Positions 12,351-24,355 of a stretch of DNA of 64,000 nucleotides are shown piece after piece. Under the pieces are notes generated by a model, which was not told where the DNA came from, ran no database searches, and saw nothing but the letters and a program-made list of their open reading frames with translations. Every line of letters starts with the position of its first letter. The first letter of the stretch is position 1. Source of the stretch: Flaccisagitta enflata (lineage: Eukaryota; Chaetognatha; Sagittoidea; Aphragmophora). The position numbers and the translations under genes were made by a program. The DNA lies in contig OZ231127.1 of NCBI GenBank assembly GCA_965153355.1, positions 5,146,001 to 5,210,000 of the forward strand, in the 5' to 3' direction.

Positions 12351-13175
12351 AAGAAAAAAAAAAGAAAGGAAGGAAGAAACGAAGAAAGATAGAAAGCAAG
12401 AAAGCAAAACAAAAACAAAAATGAAAGAAATAAAAGTAAAAAGAATGAAAGAAGGAAGAATGAAAAAGCAAATCAAGCAGAACAGAATTATAGGGTTGGA
12501 TTCACGCCGGGCGGTTGGGTAAGGCAAAACAAGCTCTTAACTCAAGACTTGAACGCCAAGTTAGAATGGGTACAGCGATGATCAGATGGATGAACCAATT
12601 AATAAACATAATTGTTTAATCATATAAGTGATGTCAAGGGACTAGAAATTCTCAACTGGTATACTATAGATAGATAGATAGATTTCTGTTATTGCCAACA
12701 TGACGGAAAGAAAGATCTTTATTTGGTACAAGCGGCTTTCCGTATGAATCCGTTATAGCCGGGTTTTACGTATATATTCAAGAGTATTGCGTCTGTGGAT
12801 AGCCAATTGAAATCTTATGGATCGTGTCAACCAAATAATTCAAACTAAAGCAACAAACCGAATACTCATGTTGATCAACAAATAGATATTAGGAGGGATT
12901 GAAAGTATTGATGAATTTGTTCAATTCCACAAAAGTCACTGATGAGAAAGACTGATTGAAAAAGTCGTATAGGGCTGGCTACATGGCTACCCAAGTCGTG
13001 TGCTGACGGCCAGGGGCAGTGATAACTAGTCATCCAAGGATCGGAGAGTTGATTTGAGCTTTTGAGAGCTAAATTGAGGTCTGAGAGGGCTTACTTTAAG
13101 GCTCAGAGGGCCAAAATCGGGCCCGAGAGTAAAGACTTGAGGCCTGGATAGCCAGGGGGGGCGGACGGAAGGAAG

Positions 13176-13252
13176 GAGAGAAGGACGGACGTCTCAAAAT
13201 TCCTCCCTGTCTCCTACAGGACATCGGCCCTTTGGGGCCGCTGCCCAAAAAG
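13176..13252 (+). repeat. Right-hand terminal arm of a GGGCAGCGG foldback element
   Basis: The sequence CTACAGGACATCGGCCCTTT followed by GGGGCCGCTGCCCAAAAA matches the terminal arms of the 50513-51121 element. It is preceded by a short TGAGGNCTGAGAGGG-type minisatellite (13040-13150). A clear left arm was not found. Confidence 0.6.
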
Positions 13253-13360
13253 GGTTTATCACGTATGAAGGAGAGTTGATGCTAAGACGATCCCGAAACG
13301 CCAGAAAATGCCAAGTTTGTCCAACAGACCAACTGACATACTGTAAGACTCAGTAGGAAA

Positions 13361-13537
13361 CAAGGCCGGATACACGACTACCCAAGACACGTGCGGGTGA
13401 TTGCAAAGGCTAACTAAACTTTTGGGCAGAAGCAGTTCTGCAAAAACCGCTAACAAATGCCAAAGAAGTCAAGTATTACTGACCGACCGACAGACCGACC
13501 AACCGACATTGCAGGTTATAGAGTCCCATGCACTCGA
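13361..13537 (+). mobile_element. Hairpin/(ACCG)n short element, type A
   Basis: It starts with CAAGGCCGGATACACG, has a GACCGACCGACAGACCGACC core, and ends in a degenerate terminal hairpin (GAGTCCCATGCACTCGACTT). It is a diverged copy of the family best seen at 53844-54036. Confidence 0.65.
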
Positions 13538-14249
13538 CTTTGAAAAAAAGGATAATAGCAAGTATGAACAAATTTTATAAGGGAAAAGACAGGCGCGAGA
13601 TTACTGAATGAAAAAAAAACATAAGATAAGTTTAAAAGATTATCGATATGGATTAAAGGAAACTCCCAAAATTAAAAATGGGAACGAAAAGAAACACTTT
13701 ATTTCTTTTAAAAATTGGGGAAAACGAAGAATCAAATTTGAATACATCAAACAAGTAAAACCAAAAAAGAAAAAAAAACATTTGAGTACACATGTAAAAA
13801 AAAACGAAATAAAGGCAGAATTTTTGAGTGTTTTCAAATCGTAGAGAAGATCTAAGAGAAGATGATGATAGTTAGGGTGGGGTTACAGCTTAAAGTAAAA
13901 AAAAAGCATTAGTCTGGTGAGAAAAAATAAGATCTATAAACCCTTTCAAGACGGGGTAATCTGAGCTTCTCTTTCTCTCGCATCATCGCATCATGAAGGA
14001 GGGGAAGGAGGAGGAGTAGGAGGAGAAGGAGGAAGAGTAGGAGGAGGAAGAAGAGGCGGCACCCTGGTTGTGAAAAACTTGAAGTGGTTGCCAGAAGTTA
14101 AAAAAAGAAATCAAGGAGAAAATTTCAATTTCCGTTAAAAAAAGGTTCGTTATCAATATCCTTTGTTTGGCGTGAAATTTCCGCCGTAGATTTAGCTTGA
14201 AGCATAATTTATCACTTTTTCATTCACTCGCTTAGGAATTTGTTTTTCT

Positions 14250-14325
14250 AAGTCGCGCGCACGCGACTGCACATCTTAGTGTGTCGGTCCTTCCGTCCGT
14301 CGGTCTGTCCGTCCGGCAGTCCAAA
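14250..14325 (-). mobile_element. Hairpin element end with (CGTC)n core
   Basis: The perfect palindromic hairpin AGTCGCGCGCACGCGACT at 14251-14268 is followed by a CGGT/CGTC repeat. The opposite end was not located. Confidence 0.5.
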
Positions 14326-15047
14326 ATATCATAAAAATACAGCTGATTTTATAATTTTCCTGATTGATTTATTATTGATTGATTCATTGATTTTTTGATC
14401 AATTTAGTTGATTTTTTGTTCGTTCATGTCATTTTCATGCTCTTAAATGGTACCATGTTATTATGTAGTTGTGAGAATAATTTTAAAACGGAGCACGTGT
14501 CCGTCGCACTTTTGAGCTTGTTCTATTTTTGATTTTTTCCCTGCTTTTATCATCTTTGATAGAATAATTTGTAATTAATTTTCTAAGTTGCAAGTCCCGG
14601 CCTTTAAGATCACCGCATTTTTGCTTTAAAAAAAAAACACTATGAAAATGATCACTTTAGGTCTTAAACAATATTGTGCGTTTGATTAGGTTATTTGCCT
14701 TCATATGGCTTACTATTCAAATCTTTATGATACCTATTTTTTATGTTTTTTTTTTCTTGCATATAAACTGTTCATGGCTTCTGTGACTGACTTTCAAATG
14801 AAGCCATCAAGTAGGGAACTAAGCAGCGGCAAACCAGCAAGAAATGGAGTGAAAAAAAAAGATGTTGTAATTTTTTAATCACCTTTGCTATACTAAATAT
14901 GAATAAATACGAATGGTATTTGATCAATCCTCAATCAGAATAACTAGGAAATGCATTATCGCCTGATCCTGTGTTCTTTTTTACGATAGAATTTGAAAAA
15001 ATTGAAAGAGAATAGAGAAAGGCCTTAAATATAACCTCCTAAGGTAA

Positions 15048-15228
15048 GATTGAGGCCAACTCGCTAAAACACGCCATACCACCTTGTAGATTAGCTTACG
15101 GGGAATTCAAATCTGTTTTCGGAAATTATTTTCTATGTGGCGAAGTATGGCGAGAGACAAGACTGTGAGCCTATGTCAAGCACAATTATGAGAACCATAA
15201 ATACCATCATGAAATTGACACATAGAAT
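15048..15228. repeat. Dispersed ~180-bp repeat, copy 1
   Basis: The segment from GATTGAGGCCAACTCGC to GAAATTGACACATAG recurs in the same orientation at 24110-24282 with scattered substitutions. Its nature is unknown; it could be a SINE or MITE fragment. Confidence 0.6.
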
Positions 15229-15272
15229 AGACGGCAACAAACTACATGTTGCGTACCAATGGAAATGTCATT

Positions 15273-15433
15273 TTAGATGTGTCGTCGAATCTCTATAAGA
15301 GGGTCGGACTGTCCGTCCGTCCGTCCGTCCGTCCGTCCGTCCGTCCATCCGTTCGTCCGTCTGTCCGTCAGTTCATTATGCCTCTTCTAATATCACGCAG
15401 ATGACGCATCTAGTTGCCCGCTTGGGCTTGATT
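15273..15433 (-). mobile_element. Hairpin/(CGTC)n element, GATGCGTC subfamily
   Basis: (GTCC)n at 15306-15345 lies between a degraded terminal hairpin and the distal motif GACGCATCTAGTTGCCCG. The distal end resembles that of the 22899-23183 copy. Confidence 0.55.
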
Positions 15434-15606
15434 AGATGCGTCCTCATATCACTATTATAGGCTGTGTCCATTGGTTGGTCGGTAACGCATTCAATAAAAA
15501 CATTAAAATCATGCAGTTACGTGGTTCTACACAGTAAAAGTAGCATACATTCAGTGACTCATCTATTCATAAATTCATTTATTCATTCATAAATGAAAGT
15601 AATTCA

Positions 15607-15834
15607 TAAAACGCCTTACAGTCGCATGCAGTTGTAAAGACCATAAGACCAAAAGACTGAACACTAGAAGACCAAAAGATTAAAGTACTAAATGTAAACC
15701 GTCTTGAAATAACTGAAAATCACCTAAATTGATGTAAAACGAAGAAAAAAACTAAGCGTGATGGACAGAGGAACGGACCAACCAACCGACTGACCAACAG
15801 ACAGAGCCAGTCATAGAGTCGCGTGAACACGACT
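15607..15834 (+). mobile_element. Hairpin element, AAGACCAAAAG-core subfamily
   Basis: The 5' part (CCTTACAGTCGCATGCAGTT) leads into a short AAGACCATAAGACCAAAAGACT repeat, then a CCAACCGAC core and the terminal hairpin AGTCGCGTGAACACGACT at 15817-15834. It matches the element cut by the right edge of the window at 63772-63869. Confidence 0.6.
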
Positions 15835-16202
15835 AAAGAACATGCATTCATGAAAAAACATTTATTCAAAGAGGACACCTTGTTCATTCATGTCAGGAAC
15901 GTTAAAATTTTTAAATTGTAGTTTGGTGGCGCAAGCTAGGTCTAACTGACATAGCCCTTGAGTTAGCTCCTTACAAAGATCGTTGCTCACAAGTTCTAGC
16001 AGGTGTGCAAAAAAGATGTTCATACACGCGAATGAAGAAATGAATGTTAATAAACAGGCCTTAATTTAGTGATTCTGTTGAGCGTGAACACTGGGCACGC
16101 CACTGACAATTATGCGTAAATAAAGTTATTTCCTCAATTTTACACGTTTGGTTATTAAAGATGAATAAATGAAATGATTCCAATAACAACAACAGCTTCT
16201 TT

Positions 16203-16351
16203 TTAGTCGCGGACAAGCAACTCTACACCTTGCCGTGTCAGTCGGTAGGTGGATATGTCCGTAACAAATCTTATTGAATTCCAAGTGGTTTTGCATTACC
16301 GCTCCTGCCCAACCATCGGAAACTGGATCACCGTGTATCCGGCCTTGTTTT
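16203..16351 (-). mobile_element. Hairpin/(CGGT)n short element, type A
   Basis: Read on the plus strand it runs from TTAGTCGCGGACAAGCAACT to GTGTATCCGGCCTTGTTT, the two diagnostic ends of the family, in about 150 bp. A second distal end (TGGGGTAGCCTTCTATCTGG) at 16460-16503 suggests a fragment next door. Confidence 0.65.
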
Positions 16352-16552
16352 ATAGTCGGCTGCTATGGTTGATTGTTCTGTCACATTATACCTGTTTTTG
16401 TATTTGCGGTCTTAGGTCTCACTGATTCTCCCTAAATACTTTAATGACCTAAAATGCTGCCCCTGCCCACGATTGGGGTAGCCTTCTATCTGGCCTTCTT
16501 GTTATGTTCAAATCCAACAGAGTTGAGTGGATCATGGCCTGCGTAAGGGTGC

Positions 16553-16555
<3 letters not shown>

Positions 16556-16615
<60 letters not shown>

Positions 16616-16617
16616 TT

Positions 16618-16662
<45 letters not shown>

Positions 16663-16763
16663 CTGTGTGTGTGTGCGTGTGGCTGTGTGTGTGGCTGTGT
16701 GCGTGTGTTTATTTGTTTGTTTGTCTGTTTGTTTGTTTGTTTGTTTGTGTGTGTGTGTGTGTT
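16556..16763. repeat. (GT)n microsatellite with GTTT interruptions
   Basis: A GT dinucleotide array has TTTG and GGCT variants. Overlapping Cys/Val and Thr/His open frames are artefacts. Confidence 0.95.
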
Positions 16764-17463
16764 TGTGTGTTGGTTGTACAATTTAAAATCAAACGGAAAA
16801 TGTCGTTGATTATTGACTTTTAAACCGATTAGGATTTCCAAGTGAAAGATGACCTATCCTTTTTCCCAAAATTCCACCAACACTCAAATCTTATCACTAA
16901 CAGCCGGCCTAGGTGGCCCTGGGTGGCCCTAGGTGGTGCCAGCATCATCATCAGTGTCCATATTAATTGTCTGGTAGGTTTTTAGCGTGTATCTGCTCAT
17001 CTTGACTCATTGCAAAACACAGTATAGCTCCATATTCTTGGAGAAAAAAAGTGCCAGAAACCTGGTGGCTGATACCGCTCATTTACACTACTCCAGGCGG
17101 TATGAAATAAGTCCCAGGTGTCAATTATGGCTGTAATTCGTGTGACCCATATAAATACAAGCCAATCCATGTGCTGAGGCCATATTGAAACATTTCAGCT
17201 GTTTTCGTATTAGTACCCTAATCATCAAGCTTTAATGAACTTTCGCGTTTTGGAATTGATTTCGAATTTTAACATTGCTCAAGCGCTTAATCCTTTTATC
17301 ATCCTATTCAATTTTGATGGACATTTTTTGTTCCTTTGTTTTGTTCTGTGTCGTAATTTTTCTTTCTTGTTTATTTGTTTTGTTTTGTTTTTTTTTCTTT
17401 ACTTCTTTTTTTCTCATCCGATAAAGAAATTTCAAAAACTATCTCGCCTCGGAAATTCCTCAG

Positions 17464-17617
17464 ACCGACCAGATAGCCAACGCTGAAAATGTCGTCGATG
17501 ACGATTACGATGATGACGACGACAACGACGACGACGATGACTTTTACGACAATGACGACGACGAAGACAATGACGACGAAGACAATACGTATCGAGAGCC
17601 CGAGAGCAAAAAGTCGT
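17464..17617 (+). other. Possible acidic terminal exon, uncertain
   Basis: After an acceptor-like TTCCTCAG at 17456-17463, a plus-strand frame reads TDQIANAENVVDDDYDDDDD followed by an Asp/Asn/Glu-rich stretch, ending NTYREPESKKSL and a stop. The acidic part is repetitive GAC/GAT sequence and could be chance. No upstream partner exon was found. Confidence 0.2.
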
Positions 17618-17759
17618 TGTAGAAGAAGAAGAAGAAGTAGATGAAGAAGAAGAAGAAGAAGAAGAAGAAGATGAAGAAGATGAAGAAGAAGAAGAAGAAG
17701 ATGAAGAAGAAGAAGAAGAAGAAGAAGAAGAAGAAGAAGAAGATGAACAAGAATAAGAA

Positions 17760-17790
<31 letters not shown>

Positions 17791-17796
17791 AAGATG
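17618..17796. repeat. (AAG)n trinucleotide array
   Basis: AAG/ATG units give poly-Lys on plus and poly-Ser or poly-Phe on minus. It separates the acidic stretch from a GC-rich segment. Confidence 0.95.
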
Positions 17797-17814
17797 AATA
17801 AGTCACCGGCGGTC

Positions 17815-18130
17815 GAATGGGAAAATCTCGTTCATCACCGCCGAAAGTCGCAGGAAGAAGTCCCAATGCTGCTGCCGCCGACGCTGCCGCCGCTGCCGCC
17901 GTTGCTGCCGCTGCCACCGCCGCTACCGTCACGGTTCCCGCCGCCTCATCCACACCGTAAATATACATAAAGCAAAGATCAGGGTTACAAAAGCGAACGC
18001 GGCCCCGACGCGTCAGGAGCGGTGACACACCGTGACAGCGTCGCGCAGCCGGTGACCTCCAGCCTCAACAGATAACACAGCAGCAGCAGCATCACAGCCA
18101 GACAGCAGCGGCAGATAATCAGCGGTAGAA
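17815..18130 (-). other. CpG- and GC-rich segment with a possible first exon
   Basis: This segment is clearly richer in CG dinucleotides than its surroundings. On the minus strand an Ala-rich frame (start MYIYGVDEAAGTVTV, then TFGGDERDFPIRPP) runs to a donor-like CCG/GTGACT near 17812. It might be a promoter-proximal first exon. No homologous domain was recognised. Confidence 0.25.
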
Positions 18131-18568
18131 GCGAATTTTAGTGGTCAGACAGAATTGACATTTAGTGGGCTAGTGGGAGCATCAGCTGAGACACTCCTGA
18201 GACCAAATCGAAGAACGGATTCGCACGAAAACGACACACCCATCTTGAAAAGTGATGTCATTGCACCGAGATGGCAAGTTGCCCAAAAGATGAAAAAAAA
18301 AAATAATTGAAGAACCTGGCCAGCCCTGTACGCAGGGCCGTGGAAAGGGGGCCGTGGAAAGGGGGGCGCGGGCCCCAGGGGAACCTAGGGGGCACATGAA
18401 GTAGGAGGAGAAAAAATAGAAAAAAAAATAGCAAGAAAGAGGGGAAAGGTTAAAAAAGTTGGGTGATTATGATCCAAATCCGATTGAATGATGCTTGGGC
18501 CTTGTTGGACTTTACAAGGCCTATTTGGATTAAATCAGACCTGCATAATGATATCTCCTATGCAACTT

Positions 18569-18771
18569 TTTAGTCGCGTGCTACGCGACTCTACACCCTG
18601 CTATGTCGGTCCGTCGGTTGGTCGGTCGGTTGGTCGGTCCCCTTTTTACTTTTTTGGCGTTTTTTAGCTTTTTGAACATACGGCTCCTGCCTAGATGCCC
18701 TAGTGACCTTCTCCAGCACTGCTCCTGCCCACCCGCATGCAACTAGGGTAGCCGTGTATCCAGCCTTGTTT
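18569..18771 (-). mobile_element. Hairpin/(CGGT)n short element, type A, near full length
   Basis: The terminal hairpin AGTCGCGTGCTACGCGACT starts at 18572 and is followed by (GGTCGGTT)n. The distal end has CTGCCCACCCGCATGCAACT then GTAGCCGTGTATCCAGCCTT. About 200 bp in total. Confidence 0.75.
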
Positions 18772-19344
18772 AAAAGAGCCCCTAATTCAGTCAAGTGTGA
18801 GCTCCTGCAAAGGCGACAAACAATTTCTAATGATAATCTTTAAATTGAATGACAGTATTTTAAAATTTTTTGTAGTTTTAAAAGTATTTGCTATGCAGTA
18901 CTCAAATTTCTTCTGCTAGAATTTGCAATCTGGCATAGATGTTTTGCTATTTTTTTGTTTCATCAAAATTGAAAAATAAAAGATATTTCAGTAAACACCA
19001 ATGTCAAAGCGATGTATTGATGATAAAGAATTGAAAATTTAGAGAGTGATGAAAAAGTGGGTGGCATGAGAAAAGTGGGAGGGGGCCTGGTCATATGGGC
19101 CAGTGGGGGGGGGGGCGCCATTTCTCTCCACGGCCGTGCCTGTACGGGCTCAGCAATACCTGTTTTCCGGGATTATAGCATACTATTTGAGCATATTTAT
19201 GGCTGATTCAAGGTCTGAAAACGCTACATTTCTTTTTCATAAGACACATTTTGAACTCAGCCTCGGTGTTCTTAAATTTGCTGCCCTACTGAGGCACAAA
19301 TTGTTCACTGTGTTAGTGTGTAAACTATGTTGGGTTTGATAATC

Positions 19345-19640
19345 GTAAAAGCGTTCAATGGGCACTGGTACCCGATAACCCCAAGTCAATGTGTGAGGGG
19401 ATGAGGTGGTTAGAGGGGCAGCGATGATCTATGCTTTCACATGTGGAGAATTTTCTGCTCCTCCAAAATTTGGAATTTTAGCCTTGAGGCAGGAACTTGC
19501 GTCCCGAAGATTGAATCGAGCTACAAGGAAAAAATCTTAGTCTCGAGGCTGGAACTTGGGCCTTAAGGCTGGAACTTGAGCCTTTAGGCTGGAATTTGAG
19601 CCTGAAAATATCTGCCCCATTGAAACTTTTTGAAATACCC
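19345..19640. repeat. Minisatellite-bearing element, degenerate
   Basis: GGGCACTGGTACCCGATAAC and GAGGGGCAGCGATGATCTAT motifs precede about five copies of a ~21-bp unit such as AGGCTGGAACTTGGGCCTTA. The same architecture is seen at 23340-23975. Confidence 0.6.
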
Positions 19641-19748
19641 CCTTTCATGTCGTTGGGACCAGTATATGGTACCAAAGATTAATGCAATCATTACTACGTG
19701 GTGCAATCGCGTGTCCCACCATGATGAGTCTGGCATCATCTCTCCTCG

Positions 19749-19754
<6 letters not shown>

Positions 19755-19807
<53 letters not shown>
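19755..19807. repeat. (CT)n microsatellite
   Basis: About 26 CT dinucleotides within unannotated sequence. No gene was supported around it. Confidence 0.95.
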
Positions 19808-19810
<3 letters not shown>

Positions 19811-20167
19811 ATTGTTCCAACTCGTTCACTATCACAGACGTCATTAAAATTCGCATCTTCAGCTCTCTCTCTCCCCCCCCCCCCGCGCATATAAACACAC
19901 GCGTACACGGCAACACGGAATGCACTGAATTCACTGCATGCAACCGCGTGAAGCGAGAGACCAAGGGCAATAAAAATCGGACGCATGCGTACACGCAGAC
20001 GTGGTGTAAAAGTGCGAGGCCGACAGTCCAGAGTTGGAATCACATGCACACAGTGTTGAAGTTGGAAATGTGCGATCGTTGGATCCGAAATTTGGTATCG
20101 CGTACACGCAGCCTCACGCACGCGCATTGTAAGGCCAACTGATCCGAAATTTAGAATCACCCACGCG

Positions 20168-20480
20168 TGATATTGCACTCAGATACCATGACAGCTTTTT
20201 CACGGTGACGTAGGACATTGCACTCAAATACCTTGATAGCTTTTCATAATGACATAGGACATTGTACTCAGATACCATAACAACTTTTTTACGGTGACGT
20301 AGGACATTGTACTCAGTTACCATAACAGCTTTTCATAGTGACATAGGGCATTGTACTCAGATACCATAACAACTTTTTCACGGTGACGTAGGACATTGCA
20401 CTCAAATACCATGACAGCTTTTCATAGTGACATAGGACATTGCACTCACTCACTCAGATACAATGACAGCTTTACACGGT
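20168..20480. repeat. 45-bp tandem repeat with two alternating unit types
   Basis: About 6.5 copies of a unit containing GACATTGCACTCAGATACCA are present. Units alternate between a CACGGTGACGT variant and a CATAGTGACAT variant, a two-step higher-order pattern. Confidence 0.8.
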
Positions 20481-21420
20481 GCAGTGAAAAACAATGTTAA
20501 TCACCATGAGTCACTTTATCGTAGCGAAATAGGAGTGCACTCGTAAATAAATGACCTTTAAGGTGCAGTGAAAAACAATTTTACCAATTCTTTATCGTAG
20601 CAATACAGTACAATATACAATTTTATTGTGTTCTGTAAGGACATACAATTCATACAACATAATATTTAAGAATTGTAATCCAAATAATCAATATTTTAAT
20701 TCACTAAATAAAAATTTTTTGTTGAATCTTAAATAGATAGTTAAAGCTTTAACTCATTTTTAATAATTACGCTAGTTCAAAAAAGAATTTGTGAATATTT
20801 TTCTTAACTTTCATATATCAATATTTTTTTACATATTTTTTATCTTTGCTTCTATAGGTAAGTCTCTTTGTCTGTGTTTTGGCCTTGTGTGTGTCTCTCT
20901 CTTCCCTTGAGTGTACTGACCCAGGATTAGATCTGAGGGAAAACTGATCTTTCAACCTCCTCATCCTCTTCATCTTCCAGACCTCATCCTCTACTTTTTC
21001 ACTTTTTTTGGACTTCCTGAAAAATCGATCTCTCCTCATCCTCCTCATTTACCTTACCTTATCATTTTCTTCTTCCCTACTTTAATTTTTCACCAGTTTG
21101 TTTAACCTTCCTAAGAATTCCACAATTTTCTCAGAAAAAATTATTGTATTATATTGTATTGTATTGGGAAAATAACAATACCCACAGTAAGTATTGGGTA
21201 AACCCAATACTTGCAAGTATTGTAAATACAATACAATACCCAATACGAATCGCCCGGCCTCGGTAAGGAGATACGCTGTCATGCAACGAAGAGATATTTG
21301 AAGAATCAATAATCTTCCGAAAGGAAGCAGCTTATTTTCCAATGATAAAATACGAAAAATATCGATTCTTCCTTTGGTTCTCCTACTTCTATGTTCTACC
21401 TCTTATATCTCTACTCCTTC
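20480..21420. other. AT-rich non-coding stretch with a TATTG palindromic patch
   Basis: Between 21135 and 21245 TATTGTATTG-type repeats face CAATACAATA-type repeats and could fold back. No gene was recognised. Confidence 0.5.
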
Positions 21421-21438
21421 TTTCTCTACTCTACTCTC

Positions 21439-21570
<132 letters not shown>

Positions 21571-21839
21571 TTGTTCTTCTCCTTCTTCTTCTCTTCTCTT
21601 CTCTTCTCTACTCTATTCTTGTTGTTTTTTTCTTTTCTTTTATCCTTTTCTTTTCTTTCTTTTCCTTTTCCTTTCCTTTCCTTTTCCTTTCTTCTACTCT
21701 ACTGTTGTTGTTGTTGTTCATCTAATTTTTCTTCTTCTTCTTCTTTCTTCTTTTCTTCTTCTTCTTCTTCTTCTTCTTCATCTCAAGCAGTCAAGATTGC
21801 AACTGCGTTGGTGCGACATCGGACCTTAGCTTAGCATTA

Positions 21840-22890
21840 TCATCATGAACTGAGGGGCTTTCACACATTTGTTTGGTACAAATCAAACCTTTTTGAGTCA
21901 GTTGGTCTGTTGGTTCGCCGAAGCACTTCTTGATAAGATCGTGTCCGTCCGTCCTTCACATTTCCGATTTATCTGCTATCGAACATACCTGTTTACCTGA
22001 TAAGTCATTAACAGTTTCAAGTTGTCGTCGTCACATCTTGTTTCTTCCGAGCAGCTTTGGGCTCTTAACAGACAATGGGCAGGGGCATATCAAGTCCCAT
22101 CCCGTGAGATAGTGGGGCGGCTCCTCGGCCGTCCTTAAAATTCCCAATGCGAATATCGATTGTGGCGTCAACGATATGTGCAAATTAGCGTTTTCACTGT
22201 CTCAAGTAGGGCAAAAGAAAGACGTACTTTTACGATTCCTTCGAATCGATTTTGCATGCAACTACGCGAATCTGTAACTGGTCAAGCCCTGTCCATTCGC
22301 CGATGGACCATAATTTGGCCCGGCAGTTCGTCATTCTTTCTTGATCCATCCATTTATCCGTACATTGGGAATCAGCAAGGCGCACATGCATATTGGGCAT
22401 AACTTGGACTTGATTTATATGCTTAATCGCAACTTTACAAGTTGGTCTGTCCGTCGGCGCGTTGGTTTGTGCAGTGATCCCTTTTAAATACGTCTACACC
22501 TCGTCACCAAATCATGTGGATCGGCAGCGGATGACGCAACTACCGTATTTTTTCCATTTAACGCCCCCTCCTCTTTTTCTCTTACTATTAGTCTTTCACT
22601 TTTCAAATAAAATTTGGACAGAAATAATGAGTAAAATATTGAAATAACACAATACAATAATCCATTTTCAATGATTTTCATACAGATATATGCAATGAAT
22701 ATCTCCATTTTGAGTCAAATTTAGCATTTTGATAGGCCTTCATGAAAAAATGGATTGAATGACAGTCCATCTACAATACAGAAAAAAAAATCATATTTCA
22801 ATTTCAAAAGCGCCCAGGGCACTAATTAGAAAAAATATGGTAATAGCCCGATTGGGCTTTTCTTTAATTCCAAAAGTCTTCCTTTCTTTC
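21840..22890. other. Non-coding stretch, no gene seen
   Basis: It contains partial (GTCC)n motifs near 21940 and 22450 that look like decayed hairpin elements, plus AT-rich unique sequence. No supported coding region. Confidence 0.4.
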
Positions 22891-22898
22891 TTCTTTTT

Positions 22899-23183
22899 AG
22901 ATGCGTCCGTCAGGAACGCATCTCTATAAGACGGTCTGTCCGTCCGTCGGTCCGTCCATCCGTCTGTCCGTCCGTTGGTCGGTCCGTCACGCCTGTGCTA
23001 AAACCGCGTTTCTCGGCTGTTTTTGTCCACGGCGATGCCCTACACTGAAACAAATGACCAGCCAACATTTTTTGAAAGTCTTTTCACCCGTTCGTTCGTC
23101 CATCTGTATCTCCATACATATGTCACATGATCAATATATGCTGAGACACAGCCCGGACGCATCGTTGCCCGGTCGGGCTTGTT
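22899..23183 (-). mobile_element. Hairpin/(CGTC)n element, GATGCGTCC subfamily
   Basis: The terminal hairpin starts at 22899, with AGATGCGTCCG paired to CGCATCT. A (GTCCGTCG)n core follows. The distal subterminal motif CGGACGCATC at 23154-23163 is the exact reverse complement of GATGCGTCCG at 22900-22909. The distal terminus reads GGTCGGGCTTGTTTTC. Confidence 0.75.
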
Positions 23184-23192
23184 TTCTCCCTC

Positions 23193-23224
<32 letters not shown>

Positions 23225-23339
23225 TTGGCCTATCATTTGCTACATAGCCTATCAAAACTTTAAGTATGAAGGATATTAGCTAGGTACTATATCCCAGGTA
23301 ATGTGTTACAACAACTTCTATCATAAAAAAATAGTCGCA

Positions 23340-23975
23340 AAAGCGTTAGATGGTCAGCGGTACCCGTTGCCCCTATGTGAGTGTATGAGGATGTGCGGTG
23401 GTGAGAGGGGCAGCGGCTCCGAAGGAGCCAATGACCTATGCGGTTTTTGTTAGAGCCTGGAGGCTGGAATTGGGGCCTTCAAGCTGGAATTTGAGCCTGG
23501 AGGCGAGGATTTGAGCCTCGTAGCTGGGATCTGAGCCTCGCGGCTGGGATTTAAACCTCAAGACTGGGATTTCTGCCTCGAGGTTGGGGTTGGAGCCTGG
23601 AGGCTAGGATTTGGGCCTCAAGACTGGGATTTGAGCCTTGAGGCTGGGATTTGGGCCTCGAGGCTTGGATTTGGGCCATGAGGCTGGGATTTGGGCCTCA
23701 AGGCTGGGATTTGGGCCTCGAGGCTGGGATTTGGGCCTCGGGGCTGGGATTTGGGCCTCAAGGCTGGGATTTGGGCCTCAAGGCTGGGATTGGGGCCTCG
23801 AGGCTGGGACTTGGGCCTCGAGGCTGGGATTTGGGCCCCGAGGCAGGGATTTGAGTCTCAAGGCTGGGATTTGGGCCTCAAGGCTGAAAGCGGGGGGGGG
23901 GGTACACTGAAGAAGAAGGAGAAGGAGAAATTTCTCCATGTGTGAAAGCATAGGTCATCGGCTCCTTCGGGCCGC
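23340..23975. repeat. GGGCAGCGG element with a 21-bp minisatellite core
   Basis: A left segment (GGTCAGCGGTACCCGTTGCC, then GAGGGGCAGCGGCTCCGAAG) precedes about 20 copies of a 21-bp unit like GAGGCTGGGATTTGGGCCTC. The right end GGCTCCTTCGGGCCGCCGCC is the inverse of the left arm. Heptad-like open frames across it are a by-product of the 21-bp period. Confidence 0.75.
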
Positions 23976-24109
23976 CGCCCAAAAAGGATTAACATGATAA
24001 AAACAATTTTTTTGCCTGTTACATCATGATTTTGCTGGTTTATTGTGGAAATGACCATGATGAAAGAGAATGGAGAAGTGGCTCAACAATCATCTCCTGA
24101 GTTTAGATT

Positions 24110-24282
24110 GAGGCCGACTCGCAAAAACACGCCTCACCATCTTGTAGATGAGCAAACAGTGATTTCAAGTCTATCTTCGGAGATGGTTTCGTCGTGGCGA
24201 AGAATAGGGAGAGACAAAGCTGTGAGCCTTACTAAGAACAATTACTAGGACCATAAATACTATCATGGAATTGACACATAGT
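24110..24282. repeat. Dispersed ~180-bp repeat, copy 2
   Basis: Same-orientation copy of 15048-15228 (GATTGAGGCCGACTCGC to GGAATTGACACATAG). Confidence 0.6.
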
Positions 24283-24349
24283 TTCTGTCTCTCTCTGTCT
24301 CTCTCAGTTTCTCTCTCTCTCTCTCTCTCTCTCTCTTTCATTACAAATT

Positions 24350-24355
24350 TTTATT
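24350..24355 (-). promoter_or_regulatory. Candidate polyadenylation signal of the SLC3A gene
   Basis: AATAAA on the minus strand lies about 180 bases downstream of the stop at 24537. Another AATAAA at 24391-24396 is closer to the stop. Either could serve. Confidence 0.4.

Larger units (their letters stand above)
12520..16200. other. AT-rich intergenic stretch with scattered short elements
   Basis: No gene was recognised. The stretch holds hairpin/(CGTC)n elements at about 12966-13030 (degenerate), 13361-13537, 14250-14325, 15273-15433 and 15607-15834, a foldback-element arm at 13176-13252, and one copy of a dispersed ~180-bp repeat at 15048-15228. Confidence 0.5.

Noticed and set aside
17432-18028. 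Poly-Ser/Arg minus-strand protein of 198 codons
   Set aside because: Most of it is the AAG/TTC array and antisense of the acidic stretch; only the CpG-rich 5' part was kept, at low confidence.
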